Assembly (NCBI GenBank): GCA_017548765.1
Contig: JAFYZH010000021.1
Coordinates: 42,663 to 106,662 of the forward strand
From: Lachnospiraceae bacterium
Lineage (GTDB): Bacteria; Bacillota; Clostridia; Lachnospirales; Lachnospiraceae
Length of the DNA stretch: 64,000 nt
Direction: 5' to 3'
Shown: positions 9,471 through 17,155 of the stretch, piece by piece
How the letters are laid out: every line of letters begins with the position of its first letter
Numbering within the stretch: the first letter of the stretch is position 1
Notes under the pieces: model-generated
Told to the model about the DNA's origin: nothing
Seen by the model: only the letters and a program-made list of their open reading frames with translations
The model's database searches: none
Translations under genes and position numbers: made by a program

Positions 9471-9555
9471 AACGGCGCTTGGCGCCGCCGGCGATCGGCA
9501 ATAGATACAGACGTTTGTGGCTGTGGTCATGTGCAAGATATGACCGCAGTCACTT

Positions 9556-9582
9556 TTGTTTCCGGAAAATGTCCCGTATAAT
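9556..9582 (+). promoter_or_regulatory. Candidate promoter of the FtsX-type ABC operon
   Basis: A perfect TATAAT lies at 9577-9582, but the -35 region is poor (TTGTTT at 9556-9561 with a 15-bp spacer). A weak -35 is typical of promoters needing an activator, consistent with control by the adjacent response regulator. The rest of the gap 9471-9628 contains only a short GC-rich hairpin near 9473-9489. Confidence 0.4.
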
Positions 9583-9628
9583 ACGAGTGTAGACGGGGAG
9601 CATGCCCGTTTGCAAGGAGGTTTGATAT

Positions 9629-10762
9629 ATGATGGGTCATCTGTCCGCAGGCAAATTCATCAAGAATAATAAGAAGCAGGTCGCGGTGATCGTTGTGGCG
9701 CTGGCCTTAAGCGTCATGGGCATCTATTTGATCGGTTCCATCCTGGCGTCCACGAAGGAGTCGTTCCGTCCGGTCGTCGTGGAAGGATCGAAACGGCAAA
9801 TGTATCTGGAACTCTCGTATGAGACATTGGCCTCGACGAACCCGGAAGACATGGAAACGATACAAGGCTTGTACAGCGTCGTGGTCGAGAAGCTGGAACA
9901 GCTGCCGGAGGTAAAAAGAGCATTCGTGAGCGAGTGGACGAATTTTTCCTTAAAGGCTCTGCTCGGTAACCTCGGTTCGGAGATGCCGCTCCTGATGCCG
10001 GAAGATATCCCGACCTATCTGGAGCATATGAAGAGCAAACTGGTGGACGGCCGACTCCCGGAGCAGGATTACGAGATGGTGCTGGACAGCGCCGTCATGC
10101 GAAACCAGGGCTATAAGATCGGCGACAAACTGGGCAATAATCTCTGGACCATCGTCGGAGTCGTGGAAGGCCCCTACTATTCCTGCGCCGGAACGTCAGC
10201 GCGCGGAAACAACAACGGTTACGGCCTGATCATCCTGAATGAGGAAGGGGTTTCCGGAGCGAAAGAACTGTTTGATAAGATCGGTGTCCCGCTGTCGAAA
10301 CTGGATTCCATTTCCAACGACGCACAGAAGGGAAGCGAGATGTTCCAAAGGGAGGTCGTAGACGAGATCGACGGTTCTCTGCATGCGATCATCCTGGGCA
10401 CGATCTTCCTGCTGGCGGTCTCCGTCACGGTCGCCTACAACTCGTACATGCGTAACCGGGTCAATGAATACTGCCTGTACGCATCCCTCGGGTACTCGCG
10501 GCTGGAAGTCTATCGCATGATCCTGCGTGAGATCGCGATCTTATTCGGCGCCGGCATCCTGCTGGGCTTCGCGGTGGCGGGAGGCATGATCGCATTGATC
10601 GATGTTCTCTTGATGCACCCGTTGGGCCTGATCCCGGTATACATTGACACAGAACTGATCTGTACGATCCTGGCCGCCATGGCTGCGGTGATCGGCATCC
10701 TGCAGTTCCCGGCCCTCCTGTCCGTACACAGGATCCGAACCATAGATATGTTGGAGGATTAA
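9629..10762 (+). CDS. ABC transporter permease, FtsX/MacB type
   Basis: Membrane subunit of an ABC exporter. It has one N-terminal transmembrane helix (about residues 15-38), a roughly 210-residue extracytoplasmic domain, and three C-terminal helices (about 250-370). This is the standard FtsX/MacB topology. The stop is two bases before the ATP-binding subunit gene and a second permease of like topology follows, so the transporter is a heterodimeric permease with one ATPase. Such exporters act on peptides, lipoproteins or envelope stress in Firmicutes. The start could be either of two adjacent ATGs after AAGGAGG. Confidence 0.88.
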   Translation: MMGHLSAGKFIKNNKKQVAVIVVALALSVMGIYLIGSILASTKESFRPVVVEGSKRQMYLELSYETLASTNPEDMETIQGLYSVVVEKLEQLPEVKRAFVSEWTNFSLKALLGNLGSEMPLLMPEDIPTYLEHMKSKLVDGRLPEQDYEMVLDSAVMRNQGYKIGDKLGNNLWTIVGVVEGPYYSCAGTSARGNNNGYGLIILNEEGVSGAKELFDKIGVPLSKLDSISNDAQKGSEMFQREVVDEIDGSLHAIILGTIFLLAVSVTVAYNSYMRNRVNEYCLYASLGYSRLEVYRMILREIAILFGAGILLGFAVAGGMIALIDVLLMHPLGLIPVYIDTELICTILAAMAAVIGILQFPALLSVHRIRTIDMLED

Positions 10763-10764
10763 TC

Positions 10765-11439
10765 ATGTTTGAGATAAAGAATGTAAGTATGATCTACGAT
10801 ATGGACAGCGACGAGAAGATGTACGCGCTGAGCAATGTGGACCTGGAGCTGCCGGAGCGCGGCCTGGTCGGCATTATCGGCCCGTCGGGAAGCGGAAAGA
10901 GTACGCTGATGTACTGCCTGTCTACGCTGAAGAAGCCGACCGAAGGAAGCATCCTGTATAAAGGGGAGGAGCTGACCGCCCTGACGCCCGCGAAGCGGGA
11001 AATGCTGCGCCGCCAGAAGTTCGGCTTCATTTTCCAAAAACATTATCTGGTGCCCTACATGACAGCCTTTGATAACTGCGTGGTGTCCGCGCTGCCGGGG
11101 GATCCGGAAGCTGCCGAGCGCGCGAAATCGATGATGAGCCGGCTGGGACTTCGCGAGAAAGAATTCAAAAAGCGCCCTGCGAAACTCTCGGGCGGACAGT
11201 GCCAGCGTGTCGCTATCGCCCGTGCCATGATCAACGGCCCGGAGGTCGTGTTCGCGGATGAACCGACGGCGTCCCTGGACCATGAAAATGCATTCAATGT
11301 CATGCGGGTGCTTCGCGAATATGCCGAAGAGCATCTGGTTCTGGTCGTGACGCACGACCGGTCCATCCTGCAGGACGCCGACCGGATCATCGAGATCTGG
11401 GACGGCCGGATCAGCGCGATAAAAGACGCAGAGAGATAA
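10765..11439 (+). CDS. ABC transporter ATP-binding protein (MacB/LolD type)
   Basis: Cytoplasmic ATPase of 224 residues driving the flanking FtsX-type permeases. Walker A is GPSGSGKST at residues 39-47, the Q loop is in FIFQKHYLVPYM, the signature is LSGGQCQRVAIARA, and Walker B is VFADEPTASLD followed by the H loop VTHD. All catalytic positions are present. The length and the strong similarity of motifs to MacB/LolD/BceA ATPases fit the FtsX-type partners. GGAGG ribosome binding site lies at the 3' end of the preceding gene. Confidence 0.95.
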   Translation: MFEIKNVSMIYDMDSDEKMYALSNVDLELPERGLVGIIGPSGSGKSTLMYCLSTLKKPTEGSILYKGEELTALTPAKREMLRRQKFGFIFQKHYLVPYMTAFDNCVVSALPGDPEAAERAKSMMSRLGLREKEFKKRPAKLSGGQCQRVAIARAMINGPEVVFADEPTASLDHENAFNVMRVLREYAEEHLVLVVTHDRSILQDADRIIEIWDGRISAIKDAER

Positions 11440-11449
11440 GGAGCAGTTT

Positions 11450-12559
11450 ATGAAACCGTTTTCAGCGTTTTACTATATAAAACAGAATAAGGCGCGCGCC
11501 TGCACGGCGGCGATCATGTTCGCCCTCTGCATGATGCTTATGATGGGCGGAAATTTCATCATGAGCACCATGTGGGCCTTCGATCAGAGCGCCGGGAAAC
11601 TGGACCAGTTCATCACGGCGATGGTCCTGTCGACGGATGAAAAACGGCAGGACTGGAAGGCGTTCCTGAGTGAGGTGGACGCGGACCCCGACCTTCAGAT
11701 CTTCCACGGCTCCGGTTACGGACACGGTTCCATGGAATACGGGACCGCCTTAGGCGTCACCGCTTCGGGTAATGGCATGGTCTTCACGGTCCGGGAGGAG
11801 ATGGAAGAAGCTTTCCGGATCATGGGGATCGATATCGACACGTCGAAAGTACAGGATCATGGTCTGGTCCTCAGCTCGATGTACGCAAAGGGCGCGGAAG
11901 GCGTCGGTGTATCCGAGGGTGACGTGGTGGATCCTTCATTTTCCAGTGCATTTGACACCGAGTACACGGTGGACGCGATCTATGAGGGCAATGACAACAT
12001 TCAGTTCTACTTCATCCCAAGCGAGGTCCAGGCGTCCGGACGTGTATACATCCATGGCAAGAATATGGACCATGAGCAGCTGAAGCAGCGTCTGCTCGAG
12101 ATCCGCGGGGACGGAAAGATCGCATTGTACACGAAGACGGCGAAGGAAAACTTCGAAGAGTTTTTCTCGATCTTCCGTATCATTTTCTATGTTTCGATCC
12201 TTCTGATCGGCGTCATCCTGTCGGTCACGATCTCTTCCTGGTTTACAGGACACTTCATGAAGCGGACCTACGAATTCGGCGTGTACCGCGCCGTGGGTCG
12301 CTCCCGCAAAGAGGTGCGGCGCAAGATCGCGGCAGAGATCCTGATCCAGGACCTGATCGGCATCATAGCCGGCTTGGCGATCGTGCTTCTGAGCACCTTC
12401 CTGCTGAATGAACTGGCCTTCGTGCCGAAGGGCAAATACCTGCCCTATGTGAGCGACATGGGCATCCTGGGCGCTGTGGTCAGCAACCTGCTGGCGGTCA
12501 TCCCGCTGATCTTTTTCAAATCCCGCGCCATGAACCGCGCGGATGTGACGGAATTCTAA
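11450..12559 (+). CDS. ABC transporter permease, FtsX/MacB type
   Basis: Second permease of the exporter, 369 residues. Topology is one N-terminal helix (about 17-40), an extracytoplasmic domain of about 190 residues, and three C-terminal helices (about 240-365). The post-helix motif RAVGRSRKEVRRKI after the second helix matches the FtsX domain and parallels YASLGYSRLEVYRMI of the first permease, so the two are paralogous. It ends the operon; a strong terminator starts 25 bp downstream. Confidence 0.88.
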   Translation: MKPFSAFYYIKQNKARACTAAIMFALCMMLMMGGNFIMSTMWAFDQSAGKLDQFITAMVLSTDEKRQDWKAFLSEVDADPDLQIFHGSGYGHGSMEYGTALGVTASGNGMVFTVREEMEEAFRIMGIDIDTSKVQDHGLVLSSMYAKGAEGVGVSEGDVVDPSFSSAFDTEYTVDAIYEGNDNIQFYFIPSEVQASGRVYIHGKNMDHEQLKQRLLEIRGDGKIALYTKTAKENFEEFFSIFRIIFYVSILLIGVILSVTISSWFTGHFMKRTYEFGVYRAVGRSRKEVRRKIAAEILIQDLIGIIAGLAIVLLSTFLLNELAFVPKGKYLPYVSDMGILGAVVSNLLAVIPLIFFKSRAMNRADVTEF

Positions 12560-12583
12560 ATCGGTGGCGGTCGTTTCGCCCTG

Positions 12584-12629
12584 AAGGCTAACGAAATTGC
12601 TGTTTTAGGCAGTTTCGTTAGCCTTTTTT
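12584..12629 (+). terminator. Rho-independent terminator of the ABC exporter operon
   Basis: A perfect 13-bp stem (12584-12596 with 12613-12625), extended by four more pairs including one wobble, an 8-nt loop, and a run of six Ts from 12624. The same stem and loop sequences reappear in degraded form just downstream (see next feature). Confidence 0.9.
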
Positions 12630-12658
12630 GTGCTGCTTCGCGATGCTACTTGACGAGG

Positions 12659-12774
12659 ATGCTAACAGAAGTTGAGTTTTTGCGTGTTTTGTTAGCATTG
12701 TCGCCTCAACATACTGGTATTTCATGAAAAAAATGCTAATGAAATTATCATTTTAGGCAGTTTCGTTAACATTT
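12659..12774 (+). repeat. Two further copies of the terminator-like stem-loop
   Basis: Copy two (12659-12698) pairs ATGCTAACAGAA with a near-complementary arm ending at 12698. Copy three (12731-12774) pairs AAATGCTAATGAAA with an arm at 12761-12774 and shares the loop-side string TTTTAGGCAGTTTCGTTA with the terminator at 12584. So three related stem-loops occur within 190 bp. Neither extra copy has a T-tract. Apart from these and the palindrome at 12846, the gene-free stretch 12560-13043 shows nothing else I can name. Confidence 0.7.
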
Positions 12775-12845
12775 ACGGTAGAAGGGGAAGAGTATGCTTG
12801 TGAGGCATACCGGTCGGATGATCATAACAACATCTCCCATTCCTG

Positions 12846-12880
12846 CTGTACAAAAATGCGGAATCCGCATTTTTGTACAG
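12846..12880. repeat. 35-bp perfect palindrome
   Basis: Seventeen-base arms (12846-12862 and 12864-12880) are exactly complementary around a single central A. The outer ends are CTGTACAAAAA. No T-tract follows on either strand outside the arms. It lies 164 bp upstream of the acidic membrane protein gene. Confidence 0.75.
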
Positions 12881-13043
12881 TAGCGCGGCGCAGACATGGA
12901 TGCGCATTTGCCGCTTTTTGATTACGTGAAATGCGATAAAAAATCTGTACAAACCGAGGTGGGTGTGGTAAAATCAATCTAGGATTTTCGGGCGAGTGTG
13001 TCGCCCGTGTTGTGGGATGTTTTTGGACCGACAGAGTGAGGAA

Positions 13044-14123
13044 ATGAATATGAAGAAGTGTAAGCGTAGATGGAAGAAACGCGTGATGCTCGGGGCGCTC
13101 GCCGCGGGCGGAGCGTATGCGGTCGTAAAGACGAGGAACGCGTACCAGGGCATCATGAAGATGGTCGAGGAAACGGACGACGATGAGCGGAAGATCATGG
13201 AGAAATTCGCCAAGTCGTATCACTATATAGGAAGCGCTGAGGAGTTTACGGGGGCGGCCGTTGGGGCGTTCTGTTGCTCGTTGCATTTGGAGATGCAGAA
13301 CGCTCGGATCGAGAAGGATTGCGAGATCGAGCTGGGCTGTATGATGAGCTCCGTTGTGATCTTCGTTCCGGAGAAGATACATGTTGTAGTCGACGTGAAG
13401 ATGACTTCCGGCGTGACCCGCTGGACCATGCAGAACGGCCTGCCGCAGGGCGCTGAGGGACCGACACTGCGCATTCACGGCGTGGCTCGCATGAGTTCGG
13501 TTTTGGTGCAGACACTTCCGGCTACGAGTGAGTCAGAGGAAAATGCAGATGCCGAAGCGTCGAAAGAGCCTGCGGAAACGAAGGCACCCGCAGAGGAGCT
13601 GCCGAGCGGCGGTCCCATCACGGATGATGAGCCCGTGGAGAATTATGAAGCGGAAGAAGAACCCGTTCGCGTGATAAAGATCACAGATATGGACGAAGCG
13701 GATGACGCATCCGAAGAGGAGTTAGCGGAAGAAGAACCGGGTGAGGAAGAGTCTGAAGAGATCTCCGAGCCGGAAGAACCGGTTGAGGAAGAACTCCCTT
13801 CTGAGAAAGAAGAGCCCGAAGAGGGACCGACTGCTGAGGAGCCGGTTGAGGAAGCATCTGAAGAGATCTCCGAGCCGGAAGAGCCGGTTGAAGAAGAACT
13901 CCCTTCCGAGGAGGCAGAGGAATCTGCTGAGTCTGAGGAAGAAGAGCCGACCGAGCCCGAACCTGCAGATGAAGAAACCACCGACACCCCGCTGGAGGAA
14001 GACCTCGACGAGGACGATGATTTCGCAGGGGATGATAAGCGCAAACGTTTGTCACAGGACCAGATCGACGCGATCTTAGACCGGCTGGCGGACGAATATG
14101 AGGAGCGCGGCGGAGAGGAATAA
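13044..14123 (+). CDS. Membrane-anchored protein with long acidic repeat tail, unknown function
   Basis: About 359 residues from the ATG at 13044, which has a GTGAGG ribosome binding site; an in-frame upstream ATG at 12996 lacks one. A basic N-terminus (KKCKRRWKKR) precedes a short hydrophobic segment, then a folded-looking domain (about residues 55-155) with hydrophobic beta-like strands such as CEIELGCMMSSVVIFV. The remaining 200 residues are Glu/Pro-rich and presumably disordered. They include an imperfect 35-residue tandem repeat around EEISEPEEPVEEELPSE. The C-terminus ends in a short predicted helix (DQIDAILDRLADEYEERGG). It lies two bases before an ABC-like gene, so the module is probably cotranscribed. 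No family recognised. Confidence 0.75.
   Translation: MNMKKCKRRWKKRVMLGALAAGGAYAVVKTRNAYQGIMKMVEETDDDERKIMEKFAKSYHYIGSAEEFTGAAVGAFCCSLHLEMQNARIEKDCEIELGCMMSSVVIFVPEKIHVVVDVKMTSGVTRWTMQNGLPQGAEGPTLRIHGVARMSSVLVQTLPATSESEENADAEASKEPAETKAPAEELPSGGPITDDEPVENYEAEEEPVRVIKITDMDEADDASEEELAEEEPGEEESEEISEPEEPVEEELPSEKEEPEEGPTAEEPVEEASEEISEPEEPVEEELPSEEAEESAESEEEEPTEPEPADEETTDTPLEEDLDEDDDFAGDDKRKRLSQDQIDAILDRLADEYEERGGEE
13752..13913 (+). repeat. 105-bp coding tandem repeat in the acidic tail
   Basis: The stretch beginning TCTGAAGAGATCTCCGAGCC at 13752 recurs at 13857 with only a few silent changes. The period is 105 bp, or 35 codons, so the frame is kept. It encodes the repeated EEISEPEEPVEEELPSE. Confidence 0.8.
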
Positions 14124-14125
14124 AC

Positions 14126-14851
14126 ATGCTGGAAGTAAACAACATATCCAAAATGATGGACATTTTCCCGGTCATCAATAACGTGTCCTTCACGGTCGAG
14201 GACGGGGAGATGATCTCGATATGCGGGGATCCTTACGGCGGAGATCTCGTGTTGCAAGCCATACCGGGACTGCTGCAGGTAAAGCGCGGTTACGTGAAAC
14301 TGGACGATGCGATCATCGCCGGCCACGGCATGACGAAGAAAAGCGAAGACTATGTGGGGGTGTTTTCCTATATCAGCACTACAGGAACACTTTTGTGGGA
14401 GAAAAGCTTCGATTACAACCTGAAATTCAGGGCGAAGTGGTTCGATAACTACAATACGCAACGGGCGCTCGACACTCTCGAAGCATTGGCCCCGGGATTC
14501 AACCGCAGGAAGCGGGCATCCTCGCTGGGCGAGCAGGATCTCGCGATCGCGGCCTTCGCCCTGGGTATGGGCATGGAAGCGAAATACTTCCTGGTGGATA
14601 ATATTTGGAAAGACATTCAGGATGGAACGATCGTAGAGAAGTGCCTGGCCATTTTGGAGGAGCGTAAGCAGCAGGGCTGCGCGGTCCTCGTGGTCATGGA
14701 TGAACACTTTTTATGCGGACCGGGTCGCGAGCATTTCAAGCGCATCCTGTACATGAAGATGGGAGCGCTGATCACGGATGCGACGCCGCAGACGAGCGTG
14801 GATAAACCTTTGGAACTTTTGATCGAAGAATGGAAGAGGGTGGCGAAATGA
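14126..14851 (+). CDS. ABC-transporter-like protein lacking Walker A (degenerate ATPase)
   Basis: A 241-residue protein with the overall layout of an ABC ATPase. It begins LEVNNISKMMDIFPVINNVSFTVEDGEM, exactly like a nucleotide-binding domain (quoted by its ends LEVNN and EDGEM). Where Walker A should be (residues 33-41) it reads GDPYGGDLV, without the Lys and Ser/Thr needed for ATP. The signature region is SSLGEQDLAIAAFAL rather than LSGGQ, and Walker B is YFLVDN, without the catalytic Glu. It is therefore predicted not to hydrolyse ATP. The reading frame is intact and gene spacing is tight, so it is likely functional in another way rather than decayed. It probably partners the following ABC-2-like membrane protein. 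Confidence 0.8.
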   Translation: MLEVNNISKMMDIFPVINNVSFTVEDGEMISICGDPYGGDLVLQAIPGLLQVKRGYVKLDDAIIAGHGMTKKSEDYVGVFSYISTTGTLLWEKSFDYNLKFRAKWFDNYNTQRALDTLEALAPGFNRRKRASSLGEQDLAIAAFALGMGMEAKYFLVDNIWKDIQDGTIVEKCLAILEERKQQGCAVLVVMDEHFLCGPGREHFKRILYMKMGALITDATPQTSVDKPLELLIEEWKRVAK

Positions 14852-15606
14852 TGCGATTTTTGGATTTATTCCGTCTGGAAATGCGAAGCCTCCGGCTTCC
14901 GATAGTCGTGTGGATCGTGGTCATGACGGCGGCCTGGTTCCTGGTGCCGACTTATATGATCTGGGCGATCGTTTGTTATGTGTTTGCCCTGGGCGGCCTC
15001 GCCATGAAGTGGTGGCAGTGCCGCAGGGATTACATGAATAAGAATTACGCGGTCCTGTACAGCTTGCCGGTGAACCGGCAGCAGTTCCTGGCCGCACGTT
15101 GCCTGGCCGGCGCGGCGTCGGGGTGGATCATCTACACCGCGTCGATGATCGTGATGCACGTTTCCGACCGTTTCGACCTGAAATGGCTGGAGCGCGGACC
15201 GATGGAAGAGCTGGCGGCATATGACGAACCGAGTAACTATCTGATGCAGTACTGCACGAACCGCAGCGGCATGTTTTCCGTGAATCTCGAACTTATCTTC
15301 CGTGTGATCCTGGCCATGGCGTTCTTTTCGATGTGCATCGAGTTGTTCCACATCGCGAAGCAGAATTATCCGGTCGTATTTTTGATCTACGTCGTGACGA
15401 ACCTGATCGTGCGCTTTATGTGCATCCATCTCGTTGAAGGCACGCCGGTCATGATGTTTTTGGTGCAGCCGCTGGCCATGCCGGTCACCCTGCTGTACTA
15501 TGGGGTAATGGGTGCGATCGGAATACACAGTTTGAGGAATTATTATACCGGATTCGAGGGAAAGCCGGAGGCGATCATATCGACCGCCGGAGATACATCC
15601 TTCTGA
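14848..15606 (+). CDS. ABC-2-like membrane protein
   Basis: Integral membrane protein of about 252 residues with six hydrophobic segments, resembling ABC-2 type permeases in topology. It overlaps the degenerate ABC-like gene as ATGATG, where the first ATG shares bases with the upstream TGA, which implies translational coupling. An ATG at 14830 is in frame but lies further inside the upstream gene. Residues such as YSLPVNRQQFLAAR match the cytoplasmic loop seen in ABC-2 permeases of the Firmicutes. With the two upstream genes it forms a three-gene module of unknown role. Confidence 0.75.
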   Translation: MMRFLDLFRLEMRSLRLPIVVWIVVMTAAWFLVPTYMIWAIVCYVFALGGLAMKWWQCRRDYMNKNYAVLYSLPVNRQQFLAARCLAGAASGWIIYTASMIVMHVSDRFDLKWLERGPMEELAAYDEPSNYLMQYCTNRSGMFSVNLELIFRVILAMAFFSMCIELFHIAKQNYPVVFLIYVVTNLIVRFMCIHLVEGTPVMMFLVQPLAMPVTLLYYGVMGAIGIHSLRNYYTGFEGKPEAIISTAGDTSF

Positions 15607-15671
15607 TCCGGACCATGCGGGCCTGATAAGCCCGGAAGAAAAAGATCGACAGATCACGTAAGGAGTGGCAT

Positions 15672-17081
15672 ATGGCAGAGAAAGATGTGCGACCGCAGGA
15701 CGCCGGAGAATACAAAATCCCGGAAGCGGTCACTTCGATCATAGAGCGGCTGGAGGCGGCGGGTCACGAGGCCTACGCTGTCGGCGGCTGTGTGCGGGAT
15801 ATGCTGCTTTCGCGTGAGCCCAATGACTGGGACATCACGACGTCCGCGAAGCCGGAGCAGGTGAAGGCGATCTTCCGCCGGACCGTGGATACGGGGATCG
15901 AGCATGGGACCGTAACGGTCGTTATGGACCATGCGAATTACGAGGTAACGACGTACCGGGTGGACGGCGTCTATCTGGACGGACGGCATCCGAGCGGGGT
16001 GACATTTACCGCGAGTTTATCGGAGGACCTGAAACGAAGAGATTTTACGATCAATGCGATGGCGTTTCACCCGAAGCGCGGCTTGATCGATCTGTATAAT
16101 GGGCGCGAGGACCTGAAGCAGGGCGTGATCCGCTGTGTGGGCGCGGCAAATGAACGGTTCAGCGAGGATGCACTTCGCATCCTGCGGGCGTTTCGCTTTG
16201 CGGCGCAGCTGGGTTTTGCGATCGACGAGGAGACCCTCGAGGCGGCAAAAGCATTGGCCGCAAATTTGGAACTCATCAGCAAGGAAAGGATCGCGACGGA
16301 GCTGGTGAAACTGCTCACTTCCGACCATCCGGAGGAGTTCATGCACATGTACGAGGCCGGGGTGACGAAGTACGTCCTGCCGGAGTTCACGGCCTGCATG
16401 GAGACAGAGCAAAACACGCCGTTCCACTCGTTCAATGTGGGCGTGCATACGATGCGGGTGGTGTGCGGAGTGCGCGCGGACCGCGTGCTCAGGCTGGCGG
16501 CGCTGCTGCACGACATCGCGAAACCGAAGACGAAAACGGTCGATGAGAACGGGCGGGCGCATTTCTACTACCATGCGAAACTCGGTGCGAAGATGGCGGG
16601 GGAGATCCTCCGCGATTTGAAATTTGATAACGATACCATACGGCGCGTGACGCACCTGATCGAATATCATGACGATCGGAGGATCTACGGCGGGGAGGAC
16701 GGGCTCACCTTTGCAGATGCGGAACGCGGACGCAGAAAGATCCGCAGAGCCATGAACCGGATCGGGAGCGAGGATTTCCTCCTCCTGCTGGAACTCATGC
16801 GTGCGGACGCAAACGGAAAACTTGAGAAACCGAATGAAGGGACCGAACTGGCCCTGAGGGGATTGGATGAAGCAGAGCGATACTATGGTGAGATCCTGGC
16901 CGCCGGCGAATGCATTTCGCTGAAGGACCTGAAGATCACCGGACGGGATCTGATCGCTATGGGCTACACGCCCGGACCGCAACTGGGAGAGAAACTGAAC
17001 GAACTCCTGTTGGCGGTCGTGGATGATCCGTCACTGAATACGCGCGAAGCATTGGCCGCACGCGCGAAAGAGGGGCTCTGA
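15672..17081 (+). CDS. cca: CCA tRNA nucleotidyltransferase
   Basis: Adds or repairs the 3' CCA end of tRNAs. The 469-residue protein carries the class II nucleotidyltransferase head with YAVGGCVRDMLL and the catalytic acidic pair in NDWDITTSA, then the neck motif RRDFTINAMAF and the tRNA-binding helices (RILRAFRFAAQLGF). An HD domain follows with LAALLHDIAKPKTK and a later IEYHDDRR. The head plus HD arrangement is usual for Clostridia. The start has TAAGGAG at a good distance. It lies 65 bp after the ABC-2-like gene. Confidence 0.95.
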   Translation: MAEKDVRPQDAGEYKIPEAVTSIIERLEAAGHEAYAVGGCVRDMLLSREPNDWDITTSAKPEQVKAIFRRTVDTGIEHGTVTVVMDHANYEVTTYRVDGVYLDGRHPSGVTFTASLSEDLKRRDFTINAMAFHPKRGLIDLYNGREDLKQGVIRCVGAANERFSEDALRILRAFRFAAQLGFAIDEETLEAAKALAANLELISKERIATELVKLLTSDHPEEFMHMYEAGVTKYVLPEFTACMETEQNTPFHSFNVGVHTMRVVCGVRADRVLRLAALLHDIAKPKTKTVDENGRAHFYYHAKLGAKMAGEILRDLKFDNDTIRRVTHLIEYHDDRRIYGGEDGLTFADAERGRRKIRRAMNRIGSEDFLLLLELMRADANGKLEKPNEGTELALRGLDEAERYYGEILAAGECISLKDLKITGRDLIAMGYTPGPQLGEKLNELLLAVVDDPSLNTREALAARAKEGL

Positions 17082-17104
17082 TGAAGTGCCGAAATAGGAA
17101 AATG

Positions 17105-17127
17105 ACGATCAAAGAAGATTTGATCGT
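17105..17127 (+). promoter_or_regulatory. 9-bp stem-loop upstream of the NCS2 permease
   Basis: ACGATCAAA (17105-17113) pairs perfectly with TTTGATCGT (17119-17127) across a 5-nt loop. It lies in the 74-bp gap between cca and the permease, with no T-tract, 20 bp before the GGAGG. It does not resemble a purine riboswitch. It could be a processing or attenuation element. Confidence 0.45.
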
Positions 17128-17155
17128 AAATTTATAAAAAAATATGGAGGTTACT

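Noticed and set aside
13643-14707. Long Ser-rich frame on the minus strand
   Set aside because: Shadow of the Glu-rich tail; Ser tracts come from GAA/GAG codons read backwards.
17082-17155. Purine riboswitch ahead of the NCS2 permease
   Set aside because: Gap is only 74 bp and lacks the three-helix junction; only a simple hairpin is present.
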